64,000 nt of DNA from assembly GCF_000025485.1 (NCBI RefSeq), contig NC_013851.1, forward strand, positions 2,151,501-2,215,500, given 5' to 3'. The stretch comes from Allochromatium vinosum DSM 180 (GTDB lineage Bacteria > Pseudomonadota > Gammaproteobacteria > Chromatiales > Chromatiaceae). Made by a program: the position numbers and the translations under genes. Below, piece by piece: positions 1 through 9,169 of this stretch. Positions within the stretch are counted from its first letter, which is position 1. Each line of letters starts with the position of its first letter. Below the pieces are notes generated by a model that saw only the letters and a list, made by a program, of their open reading frames with translations, ran no database searches and was not told the DNA's origin.

Positions 1-2126
1 GGCTGTGGCCGATTGGTGGCCAGGGCCGCACGGAGCTTGCCCAATTTGGTCCGATCCACTGTTGCGGCGGACGTGACATCCGCCGGCCTGGACTCGGCCG
101 TGTCGAGATGGGCAACGAGCGCCCGATGCAAACGCTCGAAGCAGGCCGTGAACCGGGTCGCGTGTCCGTCGAGTACGGAATCATCCGTCGGACCATGCGC
201 CTTGACCGCCTCCTCCAGCGCCCCCGCGTGTCGGGCCAGCTCCAACGCCCCGAGATTGACAGCCGCCCCGCGCAGGCCATGCAGTCGCGCGGCGGCACTC
301 GCGTGTGCGCCCTGGGCCAGATCGGCCCGGACTAAGCGGGGAATGTCGTCGATGTCGGCGAGAAAACGGCACAGCAGGCGCCGGGTGAAGGCGGGATCGC
401 CCTGAGTGAGCTGGGCAAGGCGCTCGGGGTCGATTCCAGGCACGGGGCCGGTAAGCGGAGAGCAGGACTCAGAGCAGGCAGGCGCGTCAGGCTCGTGTTT
501 CCGAGGAGCGGACCCCGAGATCCGGGCGCCGACCCAGCGCAGCAGCCGCTCGACCAGATGCTCCAGTTCCACCGGCTTGGCCAGAAAGTCGTTGCAGCCG
601 GCCTCGCGTGCACGCTGCTGCTCCTCGCGCAGCACACCGGCGCTCAGAGCGATCACGGGCAGGGCCGGCCGCTTCAGATCCCGGCGGATGGCACGGGTCG
701 CACTCAGTCCATCCATCACCGGCATCTGCACGTCCATCAGGACGGCATCGAAACGCCATGGATGCGCCCGCAACTGTTCCAACGCTTCCCGACCATGGCG
801 CGCCGGGGTGGCATTCGCCCCCTCCAGGGCCAGCAACCGCGTGATGACCTCCAGGTTCGAGGCGTTGTCGTCCACCGCCAGCACGGTCAAACCCGCCAAA
901 CGCTGACCACGCGGACACGGCGCCTGGACGGTCGCCGGCACTTCGGGCGCACCAGAGGCCACACGTTCGAGGATCAGCTCGAACCAAAAGGTACTGCCCT
1001 GCCCTTCACAGCTCTCGACGCCGATGGTACCGCCCATGAGTTCGACCAGACGCTTGCTGATGGAGAGCCCCAGCCCTGTTCCGCCGAAGCGGCGCGTGAT
1101 ACTCGAATCGGCCTGGATGAAGGGTGTAAACAACTGTTCCAGCGCCGAGGGCGCAATGCCGATGCCGGTATCACGCACGACAAAGCGCAGACGGGCGCTC
1201 GACTCGCTGACGGACAGCGTCTCGGTCCAGACCCGCACGGTCCCTCGATCGGTGAATTTGATCGCGTTACTGACCAGGTTGGCCAGAATCTGCTCCAGAC
1301 GCAGCGGATCGGTCAGCACTTGACCGCTCAACGCCGGCGCGGGCGCGATCTCCAGCGTGACTCCCTTGGCGCGCGCCGCCTCGCCCTGGAGCGATTCGAG
1401 CCGTTGCAGCAATCCGCTGAGCGTACAGGGACGTGACGCGATGGCAAGCTGATTGGCTTCGATCTTGGCCAGATCCAGGATGTCGTTGCTGATCTGGAGC
1501 ATGGCCTGACCGGCGAGCCGGATGCGCTGCACCAGGGAACGCTGTTCCAGCGGCAGGTTCGCCTGTTCCAGCACCTGGGTCAGCCCGATGACCGCATTCA
1601 GGGGTGTACGCAGCTCGTGGCTCATGTGCGCCAGGAAGTCGCTCTTGGCCGCCGTAGCGGCCTCAGCGGCGAGCTTGGCTTCGACCTGCGCCCGCTCGGT
1701 CTGCTTGCGCTCGGTGATGTCGCTCGCCAGGCCGTCGAGAATGACCTCATCGCCGACCAGCCGTCGCTGAATGGACCGATCGTGCAACCAGCGCCACTGT
1801 CCCCAGCGGTCCTTGATGCGATATTCCAGATCGAAATGGGCGCCCTGTTTGAAAGCGGCGATCACGGCCTGCACTCTGGGTCGATCATCAGGATGGATCG
1901 ACTGGTTCCACAGATAGGGATTGGCCTGGAGTTCAGCGAGACTGTAGCCGAGCACCGCCTCGACGCGCGCCGACCAAACGACCCCGCCGCGCTTGTCGGA
2001 GAAGGAATAGACGATGTCCGGCAGGCTCTCCACCAGACTGCGGTAGCGCTCCTCGCTCTCGCGCAGCGCCTGCTCGGCGCCTGTCTGTTCGCCGCTGGAG
2101 TCATCGGGAGGAATCGATACAGCCAT
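1..2126 (-). CDS. Hybrid sensor histidine kinase (PAS-HisKA-HATPase-REC-Hpt), 3' end cut off
   Basis: This is a multi-domain phosphorelay sensor kinase, read from an ATG at 2126 and still open at base 1, so its C-terminus lies outside the window. A PAS domain covers about residues 20-140 and ends in the DITERK motif. A HisKA domain carries the SHELRTPLN box with the phospho-acceptor His near residue 170. A HATPase domain follows, with the N box (LVSNAIKF) and a G box (GGTGLGLSI). A receiver domain has the phospho-acceptor Asp near residue 465 (MDVQMP). An Hpt domain has the LHGLRG motif with His near residue 616. No transmembrane segment is visible, so it is probably cytoplasmic. The downstream partner and signal cannot be read from the sequence. 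It lies downstream of the nif operon on the same strand, 183 bases away, but nothing ties the two functionally. Confidence 0.93.
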   Translation of the reverse strand, partial: MAVSIPPDDSSGEQTGAEQALRESEERYRSLVESLPDIVYSFSDKRGGVVWSARVEAVLGYSLAELQANPYLWNQSIHPDDRPRVQAVIAAFKQGAHFDLEYRIKDRWGQWRWLHDRSIQRRLVGDEVILDGLASDITERKQTERAQVEAKLAAEAATAAKSDFLAHMSHELRTPLNAVIGLTQVLEQANLPLEQRSLVQRIRLAGQAMLQISNDILDLAKIEANQLAIASRPCTLSGLLQRLESLQGEAARAKGVTLEIAPAPALSGQVLTDPLRLEQILANLVSNAIKFTDRGTVRVWTETLSVSESSARLRFVVRDTGIGIAPSALEQLFTPFIQADSSITRRFGGTGLGLSISKRLVELMGGTIGVESCEGQGSTFWFELILERVASGAPEVPATVQAPCPRGQRLAGLTVLAVDDNASNLEVITRLLALEGANATPARHGREALEQLRAHPWRFDAVLMDVQMPVMDGLSATRAIRRDLKRPALPVIALSAGVLREEQQRAREAGCNDFLAKPVELEHLVERLLRWVGARISGSAPRKHEPDAPACSESCSPLTGPVPGIDPERLAQLTQGDPAFTRRLLCRFLADIDDIPRLVRADLAQGAHASAAARLHGLRGAAVNLGALELARHAGALEEAVKAHGPTDDSVLDGHATRFTACFERLHRALVAHLDTAESRPADVTSAATVDRTKLGKLRAALATNRPQ

Positions 2127-2309
2127 GAGGCTCTCGCCGGTTGAGATAGCACCAATTCAGCGCAATTCTCGGGGCACCGACAAAAGGGATCGATGACAGA
2201 AATCAGCGAGTGAACATGACCGAGAGTGCGCCGTCGGTCGGCATACTGCTATACCGGGTTGCAGAACGCAATTGGGGCGGTCAGGCCGCGTCTGACCTCG
2301 GCGGCCCGG

Positions 2310-3272
2310 TCACAGCCCGTAGGGTTCGCGATACCAGTCGCGCAGGACTCTGAGGTCACGCGCCGGCAGATAGTCGTAGGCGCCCATGAGATCGGCATGG
2401 ACGGCCTCGGCCAGCTTGTGCGAGACCTCGCGGCTGGTGAGCATGTGGAAGTACCAGGCGAAGGGATAGCCGGCCTCGCGATCGAAGCCGTGGATCTGAT
2501 TGGCCAGCTTGGCACCACGCGCGACGGCGCCATCGGGCAGCGCCGGGATGCGACCCGTCAAGGCCGAGACCGGCTTGGCGCTCATCCGTCCCTCGCCGTC
2601 GCGATCCTGGTATTCGCGGATCGCCAGCACCCAGTGATGGCAGAACGCCTCGGACTCTGTCGCTGAGCTGCGATCCCAGTCGTCGAGAAAGCGCACCAGC
2701 TTGCGCCCGGCGTCGGGCGAACCGATGAGGTCCGGGATATGCGTCAGACGGCGGAACAGAAAACGCGGCTCGCCGATCGGTTCGGGTTCGAGACGCGGAA
2801 ACTCGAACGGATCGACGAACTCGGCCAGCGTCTCGGGGAACCAGTCCGGGTCCGTGAGCGTGCGGTCGATGACCTCTTGCAGCTCCTCGATCTCGATCTG
2901 GATGAAATCGCGTGCCTGCGATCCGGTCGGCGCGACCAGATAGTGAGTGCGGCCATTGAGCCGGGTGGCGAAATACCGGACGTCGGAGAGCTTGAACAGC
3001 AGTTCGTCGATATCGCCGCCCGATTCCGACTCGGCCCACTCGCCGAGGTTGTGGGCGATGCGGTTGCCCTCCAGATCCACCACACCGCCGAGCCGATGCC
3101 AGCCGGCGCGGGTCATGACGTGCCGGATCTCCAGATCGGGCCGTTCGGCCTGAACCGCCGCCAGCAGTGCGTCCATTCCGGCGCCGGCAGCCAGATCCCG
3201 ACACACCTGGGCAAGCCGCACGCTCGGGTCGGCGACGGCGGCTGATGTCTGGGCGCTCGACGTCTCAGGCAT
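2310..3272 (-). CDS. Uncharacterised nif-operon protein, about 320 residues
   Basis: I do not recognise a named family. The protein is soluble, acidic and rich in Trp, His and Phe, with no signal peptide, no transmembrane segment and no Cys cluster. The C-terminal half holds conserved-looking stretches such as CHHWVLAIREYQDR and YPFAWYFHMLTSRE. It is the last gene of the nif operon and overlaps the preceding 89-residue gene by 8 bases, which implies co-translation and a role linked to nitrogenase maturation or protection. The ATG at 3272 is preferred because GAGG lies just upstream; a TTG at 3281 is the alternative. Function is unknown; the nif link is inferred only from position. Confidence 0.8.
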   Translation of the reverse strand: MPETSSAQTSAAVADPSVRLAQVCRDLAAGAGMDALLAAVQAERPDLEIRHVMTRAGWHRLGGVVDLEGNRIAHNLGEWAESESGGDIDELLFKLSDVRYFATRLNGRTHYLVAPTGSQARDFIQIEIEELQEVIDRTLTDPDWFPETLAEFVDPFEFPRLEPEPIGEPRFLFRRLTHIPDLIGSPDAGRKLVRFLDDWDRSSATESEAFCHHWVLAIREYQDRDGEGRMSAKPVSALTGRIPALPDGAVARGAKLANQIHGFDREAGYPFAWYFHMLTSREVSHKLAEAVHADLMGAYDYLPARDLRVLRDWYREPYGL

Positions 3273-3534
3273 GGGCCTCAACCTCCGCGAGCAGCAGCCC
3301 GGTCGCGCACTCGGGATCGCGCGTGAGCTTCAGACAGTGCGCGCGCCCATCGACCAGATAGAGGTTGAAATCCTCATCGGCGAGAAAGGGCTCGTCGGCG
3401 CCCAGTTCGTCGTCGAGACAGTAGCTGAAATGCAGGTCGCTGAAATGCTCGCGCAGCATCGAGAGCGTCTGGTCATTGAGACCGGCGCGGCGGACGATCT
3501 CGGCGATCTGTTGGATCTGGATGGACTCGATCAT
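3265..3534 (-). CDS. Small nif-associated protein, DUF6129-like
   Basis: An 89-residue acidic protein with no signal peptide or membrane segment. Its pattern (an N-terminal helix, then FSYCLDDE, then NLYLVDGRAHCLKLT, then ATGLLLAEVEAH) resembles the small DUF6129 family often encoded beside nitrogenase genes; that family assignment is from memory and has not been searched. Its ATG overlaps the TGA of nafY by four bases (ATGA) and its own end overlaps the next gene by 8 bases, so it is translationally coupled on both sides. Two Cys residues lie in the two motifs but are not spaced like an Fe-S site. Role unknown. Confidence 0.8.
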   Translation of the reverse strand: MIESIQIQQIAEIVRRAGLNDQTLSMLREHFSDLHFSYCLDDELGADEPFLADEDFNLYLVDGRAHCLKLTRDPECATGLLLAEVEAHA

Positions 3535-4238
3535 GCCTCGGCCTCGTCGCGTTCGAAGCGCACGCGCGCCTCGGGCGCATGACCCATGACCTTGGCCAGC
3601 CAGGGCGGTGCCTTGCCGGCGAGAATGCCTTGCAGCGCCTGCAAGCGTTCGCGGATCGGGCCGCCGAGTGCATCCTTGATCGGATGGATGTCGCGCTTGA
3701 CGACCTTGGCTGCTGCCGGGCCGCCGATGGAGGCGACATAGAGCACCTGACAGTCGGCGATCAGTCCGGCGCGATAGGCGTTGCGATCATCGCCCGCCTG
3801 GGACTCGTCGACCGTGCGCACGTCGATCAGGCGGATCTCGCTCGCCGAGACCTGATAGACCAAGAAGCGGCGCGCCGCACCGAAGTGCCCGTCGAGTTCC
3901 TCACCGTGATCCGAGGCACAGGCCACACGGATCGAGTCGGGCATGTCGCCTTCGGCATAGGGTTCGACGGCGGGCGGTGGGTCGGGCTGCTCGACGCCCT
4001 CGCCTTGGAGGATGGCCAGCGCCGCCCTGAGTTCGCTCTGATCGAGATGGGCGAATTCGCCGTCACCGGCCTGCTTCAGATCCTTGACCCTGACCGTAGC
4101 CAGCCGCTCGGCGCTCGGCGGCAGTCCGACGAGTTCGGCCAGCACCCGCAGCAGTCGCGCTGGATCGGTGTCCGGCAGCGTTCGCGCGGCCAGGCCGATG
4201 CGCAGTGCCATGTCCTCGGTGAGCGTGGTGGTGGCCAT
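3531..4238 (-). CDS. nafY: NafY-like nitrogenase-associated / FeMo-cofactor-binding protein
   Basis: A 235-residue protein with the two-domain build of NafY (gamma protein): a helical N-terminal domain (about residues 1-90) and a C-terminal NifX/NifB-type cofactor-binding domain (about 103-215). The core carries SDHGEELDGHFG, with His111 and His118 near the position of the His that binds FeMo-co in Azotobacter NafY (position 121 there). Length matches the family (about 232). NafY is known to hold apo-dinitrogenase and FeMo-co until insertion. It follows nifHDKT and the ferredoxin gene, close to the Azotobacter order nifHDKT-nafY. The start has an AGGGGA ribosome site. NifX or NifY are the nearest alternatives, but both are shorter or lack the N-terminal domain. 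Confidence 0.85.
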   Translation of the reverse strand: MATTTLTEDMALRIGLAARTLPDTDPARLLRVLAELVGLPPSAERLATVRVKDLKQAGDGEFAHLDQSELRAALAILQGEGVEQPDPPPAVEPYAEGDMPDSIRVACASDHGEELDGHFGAARRFLVYQVSASEIRLIDVRTVDESQAGDDRNAYRAGLIADCQVLYVASIGGPAAAKVVKRDIHPIKDALGGPIRERLQALQGILAGKAPPWLAKVMGHAPEARVRFERDEAEA

Positions 4239-4278
4239 GTCGTTTCCCCTGCTGTTGGCGTTGGGTCAGTGGTCTTGA

Positions 4279-4305
4279 GCCCCTCTCCCCTCGCGGGAGA
4301 GGGGC
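4279..4305. other. Perfect inverted repeat between nafY and the ferredoxin gene
   Basis: GCCCCTCTCCC (4279-4289) pairs perfectly with GGGAGAGGGGC (4295-4305) around a five-base loop. There is no T-run on either side, so it is not a standard terminator. It lies in the only sizeable gap in the distal nif operon and could be a REP-like element, an mRNA stabiliser or a processing point. Confidence 0.7.
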
Positions 4306-4312
4306 ATCCGGC

Positions 4313-4513
4313 TCAGGCCGGAACGATGCAGTCGTCTTCCATGCAGGCTTCCATGCACTGCGGGGTGCCGGGCTCGCCATCACCCTCGCATTCGCTACAG
4401 GTGCTGGCGTCGATCTTGTAGACGCCCTTGAAGGGCGAGATGGACATGGTCGGGCACACGGGTTCGCAGTCACCGCACGCGGTGCAGAGTTCCTTGACGA
4501 TCTTCAGGGCCAT
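4313..4513 (-). CDS. fdxN: 2[4Fe-4S] ferredoxin, nif-associated (FdxN type)
   Basis: A 66-residue ferredoxin with two cluster motifs: Cys10-x2-Cys13-x2-Cys16-x3-Cys20-Pro, and Cys39-x2-Cys42-x10-Cys53-x3-Cys57, with an extra Cys62. The long insertion in the second motif is typical of the Allochromatium-type (Alvin-like) ferredoxins. Such ferredoxins feed electrons to nitrogenase reductase or to NifB/FeMo-co assembly; which of these applies here cannot be decided from sequence. It lies between nifT and nafY on the same strand, with an AGGAGA ribosome site. Confidence 0.9.
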   Translation of the reverse strand: MALKIVKELCTACGDCEPVCPTMSISPFKGVYKIDASTCSECEGDGEPGTPQCMEACMEDDCIVPA

Positions 4514-4534
4514 GGGATGTCTCCTGTATTCGGT

Positions 4535-4753
4535 TCACTCATCCCCGCGCTTGAAGCGCAGGGTGGTCGGAAAGCTGGGCGGCGGGCTGATCGGATCGAT
4601 GTACCAGCGCGATCCGTCGGTCAGCACCACCTCGCCGCCCCAGGTCTCGGATGTATCGGTCTCCACGGAGGCGATGGTCTCCTCCATGTCCTTCTTGGCG
4701 ACGTAGAAGAGCAGGTCTCCGGCGTCGTTCTTGCGAATCATCACGTTGGGCAT
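4535..4753 (-). CDS. nifT: NifT/FixU family protein
   Basis: A 72-residue protein with the family layout: MPNVMIRKN start, central DLLFYVAKKDMEE, then WGGEVVLTDGSRWYIDP and a basic end. NifT is conserved directly downstream of nifK in many diazotrophs. Its exact function is unclear and it is usually dispensable. It lies 79 bases after nifK on the same strand and 21 bases before the ferredoxin gene. Confidence 0.93.
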   Translation of the reverse strand: MPNVMIRKNDAGDLLFYVAKKDMEETIASVETDTSETWGGEVVLTDGSRWYIDPISPPPSFPTTLRFKRGDE

Positions 4754-4832
4754 CGGGATCTCGCCTCGTTTCTCGGTTCGGACACGGGAACCCGAAGCGT
4801 TGGGAGGACGCTCCAGGTTCCAGACTCCCGAC

Positions 4833-6404
4833 TCAGCGCACCAGGTCGTAGTTGAAGTCGGTCACGCCCATCTCGCGGGTCTCGTCGTCCAGACGCTCCA
4901 GCACCGCGTTGACGATGGTCGTCAGCATGTACATGGCGCCCTCGTAGCCCAGGGTCGTCATGCGATGCAGGTGATGACGGTCGAAGATCGGGAAGCCGAG
5001 CCGGATCAGCGGTACCTCGAACTCCTTGCCCTTGTGCAGGGTGTCGCGCTGGATGAACTTGCCGTAGCTGTTGCCGATCAGGAAGTCCGGCTTGTCGGTG
5101 AAGCACAGCGAGCGCAGGTGCCAGAGGTCAGCGCCGATGTAGACGGTGCCGCCGGCGCCGTAGGGCGAGGAGGCCAGCACCTTCTCCACTTCCTTCTTCC
5201 AGCGCTTGTTGGCCTGGTTGCAGAGGATGTGGGTCGGCTCGGCGCCCAGCTCCAGCAGGAACTTGGTCAGACCCAGCACGAAGTCGGCGTCACCGTAGAG
5301 GGCGAACTTCTTGCCGTGCAGCCAGGTGTGGCTGTCGGTCATCATGTCGACCAGACGACCGCGCTCCTTGGCCAGCGACTCGGGGATCTCCTTGCCGGTC
5401 AGACGCGAGACGGTCATCAGGAATTCGTCGGTCCACTCCAGCCCCATCGGGATGTTGACGTGGCTGACCGGATGCTTCCAGGTGATCTCGGCGAACTTCT
5501 TGGTCTTGGGCAACTGCCAGGGCTGGAGTAGCAGGGTGTCGATGGCGTTGGGCGCGTCCTTCATGTCGGCGATCGGGGTGCCGCCGGCATACATGCGGAA
5601 CTCGCCGTCGGCCGGGGTATCGAGCACCTCGGTCGGATCGCACAGCAGGCTGTAGCCGACGCCCATCTCCTGCATCATGCGGTGCATGACGCGGTAGTTG
5701 CCGAGATAGGTCTCGAAGCCGGGCACGATGTTGATCTTGCCGTTGGAGCCGACGACCTTGTCGTCCATCTCGTTGAGCGTGAAATAGCGCTGGAAGCCCT
5801 CGAACATGTTGTCCCAGCCGGTGGTGTGGCTGCCGACGAAGCTCGGGGTGTGCGCGAACGGCGTCGGGAACTCGGGCGGAATGTGCCCTTCCTTCTTGGC
5901 ATTGCCGATGAAGGCGTTGAGGTCGTCACCGATGACCTCGGCCATACAGGTGGTCGAGACCGCGATGCACTCGGGCTTGTAGAGCGCCTTGGCGTTCTCC
6001 AGACCGTCGAACATGTTCTTCTGACCGCCGAACACCGCCGCGTCTTCGGTCATGGAGTCCGACACACAGGCGACCGGCTCCTTGAAGTGGCGGTTGAAGT
6101 AGGTGCGGAAATAGGCCACGCAGCCCTGCGAACCGTGCACATAGGGCAGGGTCTTCTCGAAGCCGAGCGCGCACAGCACCGCGCCGAGCGGCTGACAGGC
6201 TTTGGCCGGGTTGATGGTCAGCGCTTCGCGCTTGAAGTTCAGCTCCTGGTATTCCTTGGTGGTGGTCCAGGCGAAGGTCTCCTCGATCTTGTCCATCGAG
6301 GGCACTTCTTCGACCAGCTCGCGCTTCTTGGCGAGGTTCTCGACATAGTCCGCGTCACGGAACAGCGGGTAGCAAGGCTTGATCTTATCGACGGTCTGGC
6401 TCAT
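4833..6404 (-). CDS. nifK: Nitrogenase MoFe protein beta chain
   Basis: A 523-residue protein matching NifK in full. It forms the alpha2-beta2 MoFe protein with NifD and contributes half of the P-cluster ligands: Cys70, Cys95 and Cys153 fall at the positions known from Azotobacter. Motifs include KACQPLGAVL, VHGSQGCVAYFRTYFNRHFKEP and STTCMAEVIGDD. Length is normal. The gene follows nifD after 140 bases, a larger gap than elsewhere in the operon. The start ATG has a GGAGCACCCCC stretch upstream as ribosome site. Confidence 0.98.
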   Translation of the reverse strand: MSQTVDKIKPCYPLFRDADYVENLAKKRELVEEVPSMDKIEETFAWTTTKEYQELNFKREALTINPAKACQPLGAVLCALGFEKTLPYVHGSQGCVAYFRTYFNRHFKEPVACVSDSMTEDAAVFGGQKNMFDGLENAKALYKPECIAVSTTCMAEVIGDDLNAFIGNAKKEGHIPPEFPTPFAHTPSFVGSHTTGWDNMFEGFQRYFTLNEMDDKVVGSNGKINIVPGFETYLGNYRVMHRMMQEMGVGYSLLCDPTEVLDTPADGEFRMYAGGTPIADMKDAPNAIDTLLLQPWQLPKTKKFAEITWKHPVSHVNIPMGLEWTDEFLMTVSRLTGKEIPESLAKERGRLVDMMTDSHTWLHGKKFALYGDADFVLGLTKFLLELGAEPTHILCNQANKRWKKEVEKVLASSPYGAGGTVYIGADLWHLRSLCFTDKPDFLIGNSYGKFIQRDTLHKGKEFEVPLIRLGFPIFDRHHLHRMTTLGYEGAMYMLTTIVNAVLERLDDETREMGVTDFNYDLVR

Positions 6405-6544
6405 GGGGGTGCTCCTGCCGCGCCGCTAATCCGCGGACGACGACATCAAGTTGGGAATCCTGGAAATTGGTTTCTGGAACCGCTCAGGCGCTGGGCTTTC
6501 GATGGCTCTCAGTCCTTCGCGCCCTGGCGGTTCATATTTCCGAA

Positions 6545-8005
6545 TCAGGCGCCGGCGGCCGACTTCAGCCAGGGAGCCTGCATGCTGTTCCAGCAGGGAT
6601 TGTTCACGGTCATGTCCATGTCACGGGCGAAGATGGCGAAGCCGTCATAGCCGTGATAGGGGCCGGAGTAATCCCAGGAGTGCATCTGGCGGAAGGGCAC
6701 GCCCATCTTCTGGAAGATGTACTTCTCCTTGATGCCGGAGCCGATCAGGTCGGGCTTGACCTTCTTGACGAATTCCTCGAACTCGTAGCCGGTGACGTCG
6801 TCGTAGAGCAGCGTCGCCTCGCCCATTTCCTTCATGGTGCGGTCGTAGTCGTCGTTGTGCGCGAACTCGTAGCCGGTACCGACCACTTCCATGCCCAGGT
6901 CTTCATAGGCGCCGACGACGTGACGCGGGCGCAGACCGCCGACGTAGAGCATCACCTTCTTGCCTTCCAGGCGTGGACGGTACTTGGCGATGACGGCGTC
7001 GTACTCGGCCTTGTACTTCTCGATGACCTTCTCGGCGTTGGCCTGGATGGTCTCGTCGAAGAAGGCGGCGATCTTGCGCAGCGACTCGGCGATCTTGGTC
7101 GGGCCGAAGAAGTTGTATTCCATCCACGGAATCCCGTACTTCTCTTCCATGAAGCGGCTGATGTAGTTCATCGAGCGGTAGCAGTGGATGAGGTTGAGCT
7201 TGACCTTGGGGGTCAGCTCCATCTCCGACAGGGTGCCGTCGCCGGACCACTGGGCGACCACACGCAGACCCATCTCTTCGAGCAGGATGCGCGAGGCCCA
7301 GGCGTCGCCGCCGATGTTGTAGTCGCCGATCACAGCCACGTCGTAGGGACCAGGCTCGAACGAGGTGTCACCGTCGCGGTTGCCGATGACCCAGTCACGG
7401 ATGGCGTCGTTGGCGATGTGATGGCCGAGCGACTGGGAGACGCCACGGAAGCCTTCGCAACGCACCGGCACGATCGGCTTGTCGAGTTCCTTGCCCTTCT
7501 TCTTGGACACGGCTTCGATGTCGTCACCGATCAGACCGATGGGGCACTCAGACTGGACGCTGATGCCCTTGACCAGCGGGAAGAGCGCGTTGATCTCGTC
7601 GATGAGCTTTTCGAGCTTCTTGTCGCCGCCGAAGACGATGTCCTTCTCCTGGAAGTCCGAGGTGAAGTTCATGGTGCCGAAGACGTTGACGCCGGTGTGA
7701 CCGACGTAATAGTTGCGGCGTCCGGCGCGCGAATAGGCGCCGCAGCCGACCGGACCGTGCGAGATGTGGACCATGTCCTTGATCGGACCCCAGACCACGC
7801 CCTTGGAACCGGCATAGGCACAACCGCGAATGGTCATGACGCCCGGCTGGGACTTGCGGTTGGAGATGATGCACTTCTTGGACTGCTCGACCGAAGGATC
7901 GTTGACGGCCAAGTGCTTGGCGCGATCCTTCTTCGCCTTGTCCGGATAGGCTTCGAGCACTTCCTGGATGAGTGCCTGAGCCTCGTCGCGAGTCAATGTC
8001 GCCAT
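6545..8005 (-). CDS. nifD: Nitrogenase MoFe protein alpha chain
   Basis: A 486-residue NifD. P-cluster ligands Cys62, Cys88 and Cys154 and the FeMo-co ligand Cys275 (in LIHCYRSMN) are all present, as is the FeMo-co His in the motif [14 protein letters not shown] near the C-terminus. The presence of these ligands marks it as the Mo enzyme and not NifE. The reading frame stays open upstream of the true start; the ATG at 8005 is chosen because GGGAGA precedes it and because [10 protein letters not shown] matches the family start. It lies 86 bases after nifH. Confidence 0.98.
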   Translation of the reverse strand: MATLTRDEAQALIQEVLEAYPDKAKKDRAKHLAVNDPSVEQSKKCIISNRKSQPGVMTIRGCAYAGSKGVVWGPIKDMVHISHGPVGCGAYSRAGRRNYYVGHTGVNVFGTMNFTSDFQEKDIVFGGDKKLEKLIDEINALFPLVKGISVQSECPIGLIGDDIEAVSKKKGKELDKPIVPVRCEGFRGVSQSLGHHIANDAIRDWVIGNRDGDTSFEPGPYDVAVIGDYNIGGDAWASRILLEEMGLRVVAQWSGDGTLSEMELTPKVKLNLIHCYRSMNYISRFMEEKYGIPWMEYNFFGPTKIAESLRKIAAFFDETIQANAEKVIEKYKAEYDAVIAKYRPRLEGKKVMLYVGGLRPRHVVGAYEDLGMEVVGTGYEFAHNDDYDRTMKEMGEATLLYDDVTGYEFEEFVKKVKPDLIGSGIKEKYIFQKMGVPFRQMHSWDYSGPYHGYDGFAIFARDMDMTVNNPCWNSMQAPWLKSAAGA

Positions 8006-8091
8006 TGTGGATTCTCCCGCCGTGCCGCCAATTCGCGGACTCCCGGCTTGAAATTCGATCGTGTTGGAGTTCAGTGTTCGCCCGGCTCGCT

Positions 8092-9036
<945 letters not shown>

Positions 9037-9040
9037 CTAA

Positions 9041-9056
9041 AGCAGATGCCATGCCA
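9041..9056 (-). promoter_or_regulatory. Sigma-54 (-24/-12) promoter of the nifHDK operon
   Basis: On the minus strand the sequence TGGCATGGCATCTGCT carries the invariant GG and GC doublets with the exact spacing of an RpoN promoter. Transcription would start near 9031, leaving a leader of about 55 bases before nifH. Confidence 0.88.
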
Positions 9057-9072
9057 ATGTCTGAAAATAATA

Positions 9073-9085
9073 TAAAATCCTGATT
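9073..9085 (-). promoter_or_regulatory. Candidate IHF site in the nifH promoter
   Basis: On the minus strand AATCAGGATTTTA matches the IHF consensus (WATCAANNNNTTR) with one mismatch, inside an A/T-rich patch. It lies between the NifA site and the -24/-12 promoter, where IHF normally bends DNA so NifA can reach sigma-54 polymerase. Confidence 0.5.
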
Positions 9086-9153
9086 TGATTGCGCTTTTGT
9101 CAGGCGACCCCCGCCGTTCGTGATGGTCGCATCCACGACAAAGCCTTAGGGGC

Positions 9154-9169
9154 TGTATGGAGACCGACA
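9154..9169. promoter_or_regulatory. NifA upstream activator sequence (TGT-N10-ACA)
   Basis: A perfect TGT-N10-ACA palindrome is centred about 130 bases upstream of the predicted nifH transcript start, in the normal range for NifA sites. It includes the start codon of draT (ATG at 9157), so NifA bound here would cover the draT start region. Confidence 0.72.

Noticed and set aside
2127-2309. Terminator at the end of the nif operon
   Set aside because: A GGTCAG/CTGACC hairpin on the minus strand has no T-run; the operon end is not defined by sequence.
9098-9113. A second NifA site starting TGT at 9098
   Set aside because: The base triplet after the ten-base spacer is CCG, not ACA.
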